A model generated the notes under the pieces. That model did not search any database. It had not been told where the DNA came from and was given only the letters and a program-made list of their open reading frames with translations. The position numbers were made by a program, and so were the translations under genes. A stretch of 64,000 nucleotides of DNA from NCBI GenBank assembly GCA_949840935.1, contig CATKXX010000008.1, forward strand, positions 23,758 to 87,757, in the 5' to 3' direction. Origin of the DNA: an uncultured Acetatifactor sp. (GTDB taxonomy: Bacteria > Bacillota > Clostridia > Lachnospirales > Lachnospiraceae). Shown here in pieces: positions 26,136-35,207 of this stretch (positions are counted from its first letter, which is position 1; every line of letters begins with the position of its first letter).

Positions 26136-28694
26136 TCACGCAGTCTCTGCCGCCTCCGTGGAAGCTTCCTGCTTCCCTGCAGACCCCGGCTTCTTTTCCG
26201 CGGCCTCCCCCTTCAAAGGCTCCGGCTTCTTTTCTTCCGTTTCCGACTCTGCTGCTTCCGCTTCCTTTTCAGCTGCCCCCTTCTTCGAGGTCTCCGATTT
26301 CTTCACAGTCTCCGCCTTCTTCGCAGATTTTTCTTTCTTTGCGGCCTTCTTATCCTTCCCGGATTCCGTTTCCTTTGCCGGCTCTTTCTTCGCGACAGCT
26401 GCCTTTCCCGAGGCCTGCTTCTTCTTCGGAGCTTTCTTTGCCGGCACATTCTCCCGGATCCGCCTCTCGATCTCCTTCTCCAATTCTTCCTCCGTAAAGG
26501 GAATGAATTCGAGGATGCTCAGCGACAGGGGCGCGAGCTTCACGGTGATGGCCTGATATCTTCCGTCATACTCTGTCGGCTTTGTCTTCCTCATACGGCT
26601 GTTCACCACATGCGTCCCGCCATATTTGGCGTCGTCGGTGTTCAGGATTTCCCTGTATTTTCCCTCAAAAGGCACGCCCGTTGTGATTTCCTGGGGGATT
26701 CCCGCAAAATTGGCCACCACCAGAAGGATTTCTTCCTGCTCCCTGCCCTTTCTCGCAAAAGTCAGGTAGCAGTCCTGGGCGGACACATGGTTGATCCACT
26801 CAAAACCTTCCGGGCTGTCATCCAGCACAGAGAGCTCCGGCCTTGTCCGGTACAGGTAATTCAGATCTCTCACCAGCCTTGCCACACCCTCATGGTCCTC
26901 CACCTTGCGCAATTCCCACTGAACCGTGCGGTTCTCGTTCCACTCGTCGAATTCGCCCAGATCCTGCCCCATGAACAGCAGTTTCTTTCCGGGATGAGTC
27001 ATCATATAGCCATAGGTAAGCCGCAGATTCGCAAATTTCTGCTCCCTGTCGCCAGGCATTTTCCCCAGCATGGTGGCCTTGCCGTGAACCACCTCGTCAT
27101 GGGAAAATACCAGCATGAATTTCTCCGAATAAGCGTATACCATGCTGAAAGTCAATTCCCCGTGATGATGGCTCCTGAAATAGGGGTCATACTTGATGTA
27201 CTGCAGATAATCGTTCATATAACCCATGTTCCACTTCAGGTCAAAGCCCAGCCCGTCATCCTCCAGGTCTCCTGTGATCTTCGGGAAAGCGGTACTTTCT
27301 TCCGCAATGGTCAGCACGCCGGGATTGCGCTTTTTCATAACAGAATTCAAATGCTTGATCATCTCAATGGCTTCCAGGTTCTCCTTGCCGCCGTATATAT
27401 TGGCAACCCACTCCCCGTCATTTTTGCCGTAATCCAGATACAGCATGCTTGCCACCGCATCCATCCTGATACCGTCCGCATGGTATTTTTCCACCCAGAA
27501 CAGGGCGTTGGCGATCAGGTAGTTGGATACCTGGGGCCGTCCATAGTTGTAGATCAGGGTACCCCAGTGAGGGTGGAAGCCCTGCCTGGGATCCAGATGC
27601 TCATAGAGGCATGTGCCGTCAAAGTTGGACATTCCGTAGGTATCCCTGGGGAAATGGGCGGGCACCCAGTCCAGGATCACACCGATTCCCTCCTTGTGCA
27701 GCGCATTTACAAAATACATGAAATCCTCCGGAGTACCGTACCGGGCGGTGGGCGCATAATAACCGATCACCTGATATCCCCAGGATGCGTCAAAGGGATG
27801 CTCCATCACAGGCATCAGCTCCACATGGGTATACCCCATCTCCTTCACATAGTCGATGACCTTCTCCGCGATCTCCCGGTAATTTGCATACTCCTTCCCC
27901 AGCTTCGCCCGGACAAAGGAGCCCAGATACATCTCATAAACGCTGACCGGCGCGTTCCCCTTCTGGAATTGTTCCCTCTTTTTCAGGAATGCGTCATCCT
28001 CCCATTTGAACCCATTGATATCCACGATCACAGATGCCGTATCCGGGCGCAGCTGTGCCGCATTTCCGTAAGGGTCGGCTTTCAGGTAGGTCAGGCCGGT
28101 TTTTAACTTAAATTCAAATTTATAATTGTCCCCTGCCTTTGCATCCGGAAGGAAAATTTCAAAAATGCCGGAATCCTCCAGCCTGCGCATCTGGTTCGTC
28201 CTGCCGTCCCAGTTGTTGAAATCCCCCACCACGCTGGAACGCAGCACGTTAGGCGCCCATACGGCAAAATACACACCCTTCACACCGTCCAGCTCCATGG
28301 GATGTGCCCCCAGCTTTTCATAGACAGTATAATGAATTCCGTTGCTGAATTTGTCCATATCATTCCGGGTGATCTGGGGCGCAAAACGGTAGGGATCCCC
28401 GTGAACCGTCTCGTTACCCTGGTTGTCCGTTACCAGATAATGATAATCCTTCAGGTTCCGCTCAGGAACCAGCACCGCAAAATATCCGCCCTCGTCCGCA
28501 AGCTCCATGGGTACGGCGTTTCCCGTTTTCTCCAGAATCACTGATACCTTCACCGCCCCCGGGAAATACGCCTGTATCAGGGTCTGTGTGCCGGACTTGT
28601 GAGGCCCCAGCAGAGCATGGGGATTATCGCTCTCCGAATAAGTGATCTCCTCAATCCCCGCCCAATCCATTAATTTATAAAGTTTGTTGGTCAT
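26136..28694 (-). CDS. glgB: 1,4-alpha-glucan branching enzyme with lysine-rich C-terminal tail, 852 aa
   Basis: GH13 branching enzyme that forms alpha-1,6 branches in glycogen. An N-terminal CBM48 region is followed by the barrel. The nucleophile is in DGIRMDAVASMLYLDYG, the acid/base in TIAEESTAFP, and the third acid in FSHDEVVHGKATM. The enzyme proper ends near residue 750. The last 100 residues (from KKAPKKKQAS) are almost entirely Lys, Ala, Glu, Ser and Pro, like a histone H1 tail, and are not part of the family. The ATG at 28694 follows AAAGGATGAAGGGAC. An AAACGTTT palindrome lies about 50 bp upstream. Other glg synthesis genes are not in the window. Confidence 0.95.
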   Translation of the reverse strand: MTNKLYKLMDWAGIEEITYSESDNPHALLGPHKSGTQTLIQAYFPGAVKVSVILEKTGNAVPMELADEGGYFAVLVPERNLKDYHYLVTDNQGNETVHGDPYRFAPQITRNDMDKFSNGIHYTVYEKLGAHPMELDGVKGVYFAVWAPNVLRSSVVGDFNNWDGRTNQMRRLEDSGIFEIFLPDAKAGDNYKFEFKLKTGLTYLKADPYGNAAQLRPDTASVIVDINGFKWEDDAFLKKREQFQKGNAPVSVYEMYLGSFVRAKLGKEYANYREIAEKVIDYVKEMGYTHVELMPVMEHPFDASWGYQVIGYYAPTARYGTPEDFMYFVNALHKEGIGVILDWVPAHFPRDTYGMSNFDGTCLYEHLDPRQGFHPHWGTLIYNYGRPQVSNYLIANALFWVEKYHADGIRMDAVASMLYLDYGKNDGEWVANIYGGKENLEAIEMIKHLNSVMKKRNPGVLTIAEESTAFPKITGDLEDDGLGFDLKWNMGYMNDYLQYIKYDPYFRSHHHGELTFSMVYAYSEKFMLVFSHDEVVHGKATMLGKMPGDREQKFANLRLTYGYMMTHPGKKLLFMGQDLGEFDEWNENRTVQWELRKVEDHEGVARLVRDLNYLYRTRPELSVLDDSPEGFEWINHVSAQDCYLTFARKGREQEEILLVVANFAGIPQEITTGVPFEGKYREILNTDDAKYGGTHVVNSRMRKTKPTEYDGRYQAITVKLAPLSLSILEFIPFTEEELEKEIERRIRENVPAKKAPKKKQASGKAAVAKKEPAKETESGKDKKAAKKEKSAKKAETVKKSETSKKGAAEKEAEAAESETEEKKPEPLKGEAAEKKPGSAGKQEASTEAAETA

Positions 28695-28791
28695 GTCCCT
28701 TCATCCTTTCTTAATACTTTCTCATTTTATTGCCAGACATTTGTGAAACGTTTATTCTGTATTTCGTTATCAAAACCCAAACGGCTCTTTC

Positions 28792-30027
28792 TCACAAATT
28801 ATGCAGGAACAGCCCGCTCCTCAGCTTGGGTTCAAACCAGGTGGACTTCGGAGGCATCAGCCGGCCCGCGTCCGCCACCGCGAAAAGCTCTCCGATAGAG
28901 GTGGGATACAGGGAGAACGCCACCTTCATATCCCCGTGTACTCTCCTCTCCAGCTCCTCCAGTCCCCGGATGCCGCCCACAAAATCAATTCGCTTATCCG
29001 TTTTGGGATCCCGGATACCCAGCACAGGCTCCAGCAAATGATTCTGCAGCAGAGACACATCCAGCCCCTCCACCGCATCCCGGGACAGGATTTCCTCCTT
29101 CGCGGTAAGGCAGTACCACTGATCCTCCAGGTACATTCCAAACTCACCCTTCCTGCCCGGCCGGAAAGGCTCCGGCCCCTTTTTCTCCACCTGGAAAGCC
29201 TGTCCGATCCTGGCGAGAAAGCCCTCCGCGTCATATCCGTTCAGATCGCGGACTACACGGTTATAATCCAGGATGCGAAGTTCCTCATCAGGAAACAGCA
29301 CGGAGAGGAAATAGTTAAAATCCTCCTCGCCGGTGTAACCCGGGTTCTCCTCCCTCCGCTTCAGCCCCACCTTCACGGCGGAAGCGCAGCGGTGATGGCC
29401 GTCGGCAATGTATATGGCCGGTATCCGCGCAAATTCTTCACGGATATCCGAAATCTTTTTATCGTCATCTATCACCCAAACCCTGTGCCCAATACCGTCC
29501 TCGGAAATAAAATCGTACACCGGCTTCTCCGCCTTCACCGTTTCCATGATATCCTTCAGCAAACTGCTCGCGCGGTAAGCCAGGAAAATGGGGCCTGTCT
29601 GCATGTTACAGACATCCACATGGCGTATCCTGTCCTGTTCCTTGTCCGCCCTGGTGTTCTCATGCTTCTTGATCACATTGTTGCGGTAATCGTCAATGGA
29701 AGCACAGGCCACGATTCCTGCCTGGCTCCTGCCATCCATGATCTGCTCATAGAGGTAATAGCAGGGCTTTTCTTCCCGCATAAATTTCCCCTCTGCTATC
29801 CTTTCACGCAGCAGTTTTGCCGCCCTCTCGTAAACCTCCGGCGCGTAGGTATCCACCTGGGGGCCGAAGCCGGTCTCCGCCCTGTCGATGGCAAGGAAGG
29901 ATTCGGGATTCGCCGCCACCACCTGACAGGCCTCCTGCCTGTTATAGACGTCATAGGGCAACGCCGCAATTTTTGCCTCCAGTCCGGGAGCCGGACGGTA
30001 GGCGGGAAAAGGTCTGATATCTGCCAT
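28792..30027 (-). CDS. DUF1015 family protein, 411 aa
   Basis: The start MADIRPFPAYRPAPGLEAKIAALPYDVYN and the later YIADGHHRCASA and DFVGG segments are typical of DUF1015 (SerB-cytidylate-type naming exists but function is unproven). Members often lie next to serA and serC in Clostridia. Here the nearest serA is 8.7 kb away across an accessory block. The protein is cytoplasmic, without signal or membrane segment. The ATG at 30027 follows AGAGAGGATAAATTT. It lies just upstream of glgB, but in its own transcription unit. Confidence 0.9.
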   Translation of the reverse strand: MADIRPFPAYRPAPGLEAKIAALPYDVYNRQEACQVVAANPESFLAIDRAETGFGPQVDTYAPEVYERAAKLLRERIAEGKFMREEKPCYYLYEQIMDGRSQAGIVACASIDDYRNNVIKKHENTRADKEQDRIRHVDVCNMQTGPIFLAYRASSLLKDIMETVKAEKPVYDFISEDGIGHRVWVIDDDKKISDIREEFARIPAIYIADGHHRCASAVKVGLKRREENPGYTGEEDFNYFLSVLFPDEELRILDYNRVVRDLNGYDAEGFLARIGQAFQVEKKGPEPFRPGRKGEFGMYLEDQWYCLTAKEEILSRDAVEGLDVSLLQNHLLEPVLGIRDPKTDKRIDFVGGIRGLEELERRVHGDMKVAFSLYPTSIGELFAVADAGRLMPPKSTWFEPKLRSGLFLHNL

Positions 30028-30111
30028 AAATTTATCCTCTCTAATCTTTATTTTTCTCTTTATTTATTGCTCCTTATATTACTTATAAACATTCGATTTA
30101 TGTCGTGGGAT

Positions 30112-30394
30112 TTATACCCCATATCTGTATTCTTTTTCTTCTTTTTCCCTTGCCGTCAGGCCAAACTCGATGATAATCCTTTCCGCAGCCTCATCAGGCT
30201 CCAGATTCGTGTTATCAATCTTAATGTGATTCTCAAACCAGAATTCATCCGGATCCGAATTAAGCTTATGATCTCTGGCACATTTCAGAAGATCTGAGCG
30301 GCTCCACTCAATATCTTATCTTATCCCTTAAGCTTTCCGCAACTGTCATTTTACCCACAGCCTGCGGGCCGCATATGATAACCAGATCAGCCAT
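30112..30394 (-). pseudogene. Decayed P-loop NTPase/kinase-like gene with internal deletion
   Basis: From an ATG at 30394 (GGGAGATGGAC upstream) the frame reads MADLVIICGPQAVGKMTVAE, with a clear Walker A motif, and stops after 28 residues. Shifting frame at that point gives DIEWSRSDLLKCARDHKLNS and then a normal family-like C-terminus (FENHIKIDNTNLEPDEAAERI...) to a stop at 30112. The join lacks the central part expected of the full-length ATPase, so a deletion with frameshift is the simplest reading. The remainder of the stretch 30028-30461 shows nothing else that I can identify. Confidence 0.8.
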
Positions 30395-30461
30395 GTCCAT
30401 CTCCCTGGAATGATTTTCCATATTTCCCGTCAACACTGTTTCACACCTTTTGCATGTTATC

Positions 30462-32057
30462 CTATCTTGCCGCGATCAGTTCTGCCAGTGCCTGCCTGTC
30501 CACACAGATTGCGGGCCGGATGCCAAAGCCTTCCACCCCCGCCTCGATCTGATCCAGTATCTCACAGGGGCCATCCCCCTCCTGATAACCGCTGCCGTTG
30601 CCCACAGCCTTACATCTGCTGGTGGAACCATCCGCCGGATCCCGCAGCAGCCAGGGATATTCCTCCACGCCAAGGGACAGAGAATACCCTTCGTACCAGC
30701 CTGTCTGATCCTGTTCCACCGCATATTCCGTGGGGATGGCATAAACGCTGATATCTACCTCGGCAAACCAATCCAGCTCCAGCCACTCCGAGAGCAGAAA
30801 CACCTTATCCTTCGTATTAATATCATTCGCATCTATCACACAGTTACCTATGGTAAGCAAATCAGCCTCACGGAGCACTGCCCGCTCCTCCCGTGTAAAG
30901 CCATGTAAAAATCCTGCCTCATTGCTGTAACCGTTTTTCTTTTCAGACATGGCGGCAGCAGTCGGCGCCTGTCCCTCGTATGTCACATTTTCCCTGTCAC
31001 TGTTCAGCCAGGCCCTGATATTGGAGGAAACCCACAGATTAGAGCCCCTGACATATGCTTCCAGGTCATAGTCCTCAATGGTGGCAGCCCAATAATCCTG
31101 GTTGTCGTCGTAATTGTATCGCCCGCTCTCCGCCGCGTCAAAAGCCTTCATGGTCAGAATCTTATCCGATATCAGGATCAGCTGTTCCCCGTCCTCCGGG
31201 ATATGGAGCACCCGCCAGAGGATCGGCTCGCCTCCGTAGGTACCAAGCTCCACCGAAGCCCCCAGGCTCAGATCCACATTCTCAGCCGCCTGTGGCCCAT
31301 TTCCGGCGGCCTGTCCGTCACTTCCCGCCCCTTGCATCACATTCCCGGCAGCCTGTCCATCGCTGCCCGCCCCTTGCATCACATTCCCGGCGGCCTGTCC
31401 ACCATGTTCCTCAGTCAGCGTCCCGCCGCTCACTCCCCGACTCTCCTGATCCGTCACAGTGTTTCTGCTCCCTGCCTTGCTCAAAGCAAAGACAATACCG
31501 CTGACTGTCAAAAGCAGAACCAGCGCGGAAACTGCCCTTTTCCAGCTTCCCTTCCTGCCCCGTCCCTGCGCTGCCTGCCCGGGCTGACCCTTCGCCGCGC
31601 TTCCGATGTCCCTCTCTCCTGTATGTCCTGAAGCCTGCCCTGGCCGGCTTTTCGCCGCACAGCCCTTTCCGGTATCCGGCCGGCTTCGGAACGCTTCTGA
31701 CACCCTTCGGTAATCCGTATCCCCCACGCCGTCAATCCACTGGTTTGTCATCAGGAAATACTCCAGGGATTTCGTCAGGGCAACTTCCTCCATCCGGTAC
31801 ACGATCACAGGGATCCGGCTGCTCCCCGCCCTCTCCACCTCCCGCAGTACATGGGGCGACTGATTGGACTGCTCCGTCAGGAGAAGCAGCAGCGCATCCG
31901 CCCCTCTGATGCCATCTATGATCTCCTCCGCATATTCCCTGCCGGGCCGGATATCCCGCGGCGCGATAAAGCAGGAATGGCCGTCCTCCTCCAGCCTGGC
32001 GCAAATACCCCTGGCAGTCTCCGCATTCTGGGAGGAATGTGAAATAAAGATCCGCAT
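30462..32057 (-). CDS. Membrane-anchored TIR-domain protein with DUF6273-like C-terminus, 531 aa
   Basis: Residues 1-125 are a TIR domain: it opens MRIFISHSSQNAETARGICA and has a candidate catalytic Glu in SPHVLREVERA, the position used by NAD-cleaving TIRs. A charged linker leads to one membrane helix (about 176-194, VSALVLLLTVSGIVFAL). After it come tandem 14-residue repeats (GQAAGNVMQGAGSD) and a large domain (about 265-531: GGEPILWRVL...IRPAICVD) resembling DUF6273, which would lie outside the cell. The start at 32057 was chosen because the protein then begins with the TIR core; AAGGGAAGGGTTT precedes it. It is a possible transmembrane sensor with a cytoplasmic TIR effector. Enzymatic activity is not shown. 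Confidence 0.85.
   Translation of the reverse strand: MRIFISHSSQNAETARGICARLEEDGHSCFIAPRDIRPGREYAEEIIDGIRGADALLLLLTEQSNQSPHVLREVERAGSSRIPVIVYRMEEVALTKSLEYFLMTNQWIDGVGDTDYRRVSEAFRSRPDTGKGCAAKSRPGQASGHTGERDIGSAAKGQPGQAAQGRGRKGSWKRAVSALVLLLTVSGIVFALSKAGSRNTVTDQESRGVSGGTLTEEHGGQAAGNVMQGAGSDGQAAGNVMQGAGSDGQAAGNGPQAAENVDLSLGASVELGTYGGEPILWRVLHIPEDGEQLILISDKILTMKAFDAAESGRYNYDDNQDYWAATIEDYDLEAYVRGSNLWVSSNIRAWLNSDRENVTYEGQAPTAAAMSEKKNGYSNEAGFLHGFTREERAVLREADLLTIGNCVIDANDINTKDKVFLLSEWLELDWFAEVDISVYAIPTEYAVEQDQTGWYEGYSLSLGVEEYPWLLRDPADGSTSRCKAVGNGSGYQEGDGPCEILDQIEAGVEGFGIRPAICVDRQALAELIAAR
31297..31402. repeat. 42-bp in-frame tandem repeat in the TIR gene
   Basis: The unit encodes GQAAGNVMQGAGSD and is present twice nearly perfectly plus a third partial copy. 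It lies just outside the membrane helix and acts as a flexible spacer. Confidence 0.85.
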
Positions 32058-32071
32058 AAACCCTTCCCTTC

Positions 32072-32356
32072 TCAATCCGTTTCCACGGCAGTCCACATTT
32101 TTTCAAATTCATCTTTCTCTATGACAGATGCCGAAAAACCATCGCCATACACATGGTTGTTTATTTCTTCCACGGTCGGGATCGGCGTTATTTCCACCGC
32201 GCCGGCATAAAGGTCATCCCTGCGCTCCGCCCGCCCGTCCGCAAAGACTTCCACCGCCCTGCGTGCCAGCCGTTCATCCGCCCTATCCACCTCATAAAAA
32301 TAGATCACAGGCATATCGTCCGACTCATATTCCATAAAACACTTGATGTATTCCAT
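32072..32356 (-). CDS. Small DUF6881-like protein, 94 aa
   Basis: The start at 32356 (MEYIKCFMEYESDDMPVIYFYEV) has GGAGGAATCCG upstream; the longer in-frame start at 32497 would run back into the NADAR gene. The pattern (Y-I-K, EV/IDxxR, vEvFADGR, P-I-P-tvEEIN, then KDEFEKMW) matches small proteins that I recognise as DUF6881. Many of these resemble immunity proteins, though this is only an association. It lies between the NADAR gene and the TIR gene, 14 bp before the latter, and is probably co-transcribed with both. Confidence 0.7.
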   Translation of the reverse strand: MEYIKCFMEYESDDMPVIYFYEVDRADERLARRAVEVFADGRAERRDDLYAGAVEITPIPTVEEINNHVYGDGFSASVIEKDEFEKMWTAVETD

Positions 32357-32433
32357 CGGATTCCTCCGCGCCGTATTTCCGTCACGTCCCGGGAAAGCGT
32401 TTTCAACCCGCATTTGCGCGCACCTGCGCCTGC

Positions 32434-32916
32434 TTACTGACTCAGCATGGTGCGGACTCTCATCAGGGAAAACCCCAATAAATTCTGCCCCTGCCACTTA
32501 TCCATGTCAAACCGCCTTTCATCCTTCATGGAAAGGCCAATTCCCCATATCCTGTCCTGAACCGCGCATTCCGCCAATATACGGCCCTGCGTATTCAAAA
32601 GCTTCTCCTTTAGCTCCGCATTCTGCCGGAATTTTTCAACCAATCCCTGGTAGACGATCAACTGCCGCATACCGTTCCATATGACGTCTTCATAATTCCT
32701 GACACTTCTGCCCAACGCTTTGATCTTTCCCACATCGTCCGTGCCCAATATCTGTCCGGCTATCTCCGTATCGTCAAAAAGCAGCGCTTTCTGATACATC
32801 ATATACTGCTCCATGGAAGAATATCGTATATTGCCCACACAAAAATTCGACAGATACCAGTTGCTCAAATATCCGTTCGCCTCATCAGGATTGTGAAAAC
32901 ATATCACTTTTGTCAT
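32434..32916 (-). CDS. NADAR family protein (YbiA/RibX-like N-glycosidase fold), 160 aa
   Basis: The ATG at 32916 follows TTGGAGGATCATT; the in-frame extension to 32976 is not supported. The motifs LSNWYLSNF, YSSMEQYMMYQKALLFDD, AGQILGTDDVGKIKALGR and the C-terminal WGIGLSMKD...GQNLLGFSLMRVR are diagnostic of NADAR. Known members hydrolyse N-glycosidic bonds in riboflavin intermediates, and some remove ADP-ribose from guanine in DNA. Which activity applies here is unknown. The link with a TIR gene, 0.4 kb downstream on the same strand, makes NAD or ADP-ribose chemistry plausible. Confidence 0.88.
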   Translation of the reverse strand: MTKVICFHNPDEANGYLSNWYLSNFCVGNIRYSSMEQYMMYQKALLFDDTEIAGQILGTDDVGKIKALGRSVRNYEDVIWNGMRQLIVYQGLVEKFRQNAELKEKLLNTQGRILAECAVQDRIWGIGLSMKDERRFDMDKWQGQNLLGFSLMRVRTMLSQ

Positions 32917-33032
32917 AATGATCCTCCAATTCTCGCACGCATAATTTATTTTATCAAAATAAACTATACATAACAAGCATCCGGTGCTAAAATTATGAAA
33001 AAGATGGAAATCAAAGAAAGGAATCAGAGAAT

Positions 33033-33317
33033 ATGACGGACGAAAACAAAGAGATCTTAGCCAGGATCAATTCCTATGCGGAAAGCACTCTGGGGGAGAT
33101 CGACCCCCAGAAAGTCCCAGTCTCCCAACAGCTGGAGCAGCTTAAGCCTGTTATGGAGGAACTTGCCAGGGAAAAAAATGTGAGCCTCGAGGATATGTTT
33201 ATCCTGTACATGGATCTGCAGAGCGAAGCCTCCTGCTCCGCCCAGAAGAAGCTGGAGGACAGCCTGGTTGACTTAAACGACGGGGTTGACGGGGGAATGC
33301 CCCTGCTGTTCCGTTAA
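33033..33317 (+). CDS. Hypothetical protein, 94 aa
   Basis: It starts MTDENKEILARINSYAEST, with AAAGAAAGGAATCAGAGAAT upstream, and is followed at once by a strong terminator, so it is a complete single-gene unit. The protein is acidic and predicted helical throughout (QQLEQLKPVMEELAREKNVSLEDMF), with no membrane segment or known motif. Divergent from the NADAR gene, 116 bp apart. Confidence 0.65.
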   Translation: MTDENKEILARINSYAESTLGEIDPQKVPVSQQLEQLKPVMEELAREKNVSLEDMFILYMDLQSEASCSAQKKLEDSLVDLNDGVDGGMPLLFR

Positions 33318-33328
33318 TGTTTGAAAAT

Positions 33329-33374
33329 TTCCCCGGTCAGCAAAGCAGAGCCTTCTGACCGGGGAATGCTTTTT
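33329..33374. terminator. Bidirectional-looking terminator
   Basis: TTCCCCGGTCAG (33329-33340) pairs with CTGACCGGGGAA (33355-33366), followed by TGCTTTTT. It separates two convergent genes. Confidence 0.85.
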
Positions 33375-33395
33375 CCCTCGTCTTGAAATTCCTTC

Positions 33396-35111
33396 TCACC
33401 CCTGATCCATTTTTACCGCTGCCCTGCACTTCTTCCGATTACAGGCAATTCCGTATTTCAGTACAATTTCCATATCGTCCTGCCTGAGCTTCTCCGCATA
33501 CCCCATCCTGTCAATCTGCGCAAGAGCATCCCGACAGCCCCTTTCCAGGTTCCCTCCATCAGGATATTTAACCTCAATCACAATACCCAGCTTCCCGTCA
33601 CCGGATTCGATCAGGATATCGCTGAAGCCATCGCCGGACTCTGTATTGGAAAATATGGCCCAGTCCTGGCGGAAGCTCAGAAGTCCTAACAGCATACCAT
33701 GGTAAAAATTCTCCTTCCTGCCTCTGGGTGCCCATGTATCCCGGATACTGATGGTTCCAGCCAGAAAAGCTGCAAAGCCTTCTTCCACTGCTTTTACGTC
33801 TCCCGCCTCAAAGGCACTGCAAAATTTCTCAAGACGCGTTGTATCCCTGGCCGCCTCCTCCTGAATCCATGTCATGATCTGCCTCACATAGATCTGTCGG
33901 ATCTCCAGATTTGGGATCACCAGACGAAACACCTCTCCCCTGGGCCTCTCGCTGACCGTAAGATAACCTGTAGTATAAAGGACGCTCCAGAGATTGTCAA
34001 TGCTGTCATACAGATCCCTGTAAGTCAGCTCCCTGTTGATTCTCCGTTCAATACTGCCGCCGTCCACCAGCAGCTCCAGCTCCCGCCTTGTAGTCTGTGA
34101 GGCCCTGGCAAGAAGGTTCCTGATAATATCATTCCCGCTGGTATTGCTCCAGAATGACCTGGGCTCCGCATCCGGCTGTGAACGCAGAAGGTCAATATAA
34201 TTGATCACATCCCAGGGACAATAAATCCCCGTATCCCCGAAAAGATATCCGTCATACCATTCTTTCACAGTCTCGTAGCGGTCAGCAAACCCGTAACAGG
34301 TTAACATCTCCCTGACCTCTTTGTCCGTAAATCCGAACCACCTGCTGAACCGCTGATCCTCTATGGAAAGGACACGAAGATTGTTTAACCCCGTAAAAAC
34401 GCTTTCCCTGGACACCCGCAGGCATCCTGTGAGCACGGAAAAGAAAAGGCAGTCGTTGCTTTTAAGCACCTGGCTGAACATCCTTCTTATCAGGGCGAGC
34501 ATTTGATCATAATACCCATATTGCTGTGCTTTTTCCAGGGGCACATCATACTCGTCAATGAGCAGGATGACCTTCTTTCCATAATGCCTGCATAAAAGCT
34601 CCGTCAACAGGCGCAGCCCTCCTGTCACCGTCTCGTCGCTCATGTCAAAGCCGGACTGTCCGGGCCTTCCTGTCCTGGTCAGATTTCCGTACTGTTCCCT
34701 TTCCATGGCGGAAAGCCTGTCACTCTCCCCAAGAAAAGGAAAACGCAGCGCCGCATAACCGATCTCCGCGCACAGGGCGTCCCTTGCCGTATCAAAATTA
34801 GTAAACTGCACATCCTTTAGGCTGACCGATATCACAGGGATTTTCCCCATATACCTTTCACACAACCCCTTCTCCGCCGCAATCTCCAACCCTTCAAACA
34901 GCCCCGGATCATTGTCCTGCCCGAAAAAGTATTTCAGCATATTCAAATTCAACGACTTACCGAACCTTCTGGGACGTGTAAACAGGTTCACATCCCCTCG
35001 GTTCGCCAGAATCTCCCGTATCAGCCCCGTCTTATCCACATAATAGAAGCCGTCATTGCGCATCTTTTCAAAATTTTCCACTCCGATGGGAAGCATTTTT
35101 TCAGTGTTCAT
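33396..35111 (-). CDS. AAA-ATPase-like protein with PD-(D/E)XK nuclease domain, 571 aa
   Basis: The opening LPIGVENFEKMRNDGFYYVDKT and the Walker A variant RPRRFGKSLNLNML define the AAA-ATPase-like family. VILLIDEYDVPLEKA is the Walker B. The C-terminal GFSDILIESGDGKLGIVIEVKY carries the D...ExK core of the PDDEXK_9 (DUF1703) domain. These are multi-copy accessory genes in gut Clostridia and Bacteroidetes, probably DNA-active; no target is known. The length and motifs are complete, so it is likely intact. The start at 35111 follows an AAGGGGGAAAGT-type site. Confidence 0.87.
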   Translation of the reverse strand: MNTEKMLPIGVENFEKMRNDGFYYVDKTGLIREILANRGDVNLFTRPRRFGKSLNLNMLKYFFGQDNDPGLFEGLEIAAEKGLCERYMGKIPVISVSLKDVQFTNFDTARDALCAEIGYAALRFPFLGESDRLSAMEREQYGNLTRTGRPGQSGFDMSDETVTGGLRLLTELLCRHYGKKVILLIDEYDVPLEKAQQYGYYDQMLALIRRMFSQVLKSNDCLFFSVLTGCLRVSRESVFTGLNNLRVLSIEDQRFSRWFGFTDKEVREMLTCYGFADRYETVKEWYDGYLFGDTGIYCPWDVINYIDLLRSQPDAEPRSFWSNTSGNDIIRNLLARASQTTRRELELLVDGGSIERRINRELTYRDLYDSIDNLWSVLYTTGYLTVSERPRGEVFRLVIPNLEIRQIYVRQIMTWIQEEAARDTTRLEKFCSAFEAGDVKAVEEGFAAFLAGTISIRDTWAPRGRKENFYHGMLLGLLSFRQDWAIFSNTESGDGFSDILIESGDGKLGIVIEVKYPDGGNLERGCRDALAQIDRMGYAEKLRQDDMEIVLKYGIACNRKKCRAAVKMDQG

Positions 35112-35161
35112 ATACTTTCCCCCTTTACAGACATTATATCCAATACGCCCCGGGAAAACAA

Positions 35162-35188
35162 GAGTCCCCGGAAAACCTCCGGGGACTC
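35162..35188 (-). terminator. Terminator of the transglutaminase-like gene
   Basis: GAGTCCCCGG pairs with CCGGGGACTC around a 7-nt loop, and the minus strand continues TTGTTTT. Confidence 0.8.
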
Positions 35189-35207
35189 CCTGTTTCTTAT
35201 ATTTGTT

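Noticed and set aside
25959..28106. Plus-strand frame of 715 codons
   Set aside because: Antisense shadow of glgB, whose catalytic motifs are complete.
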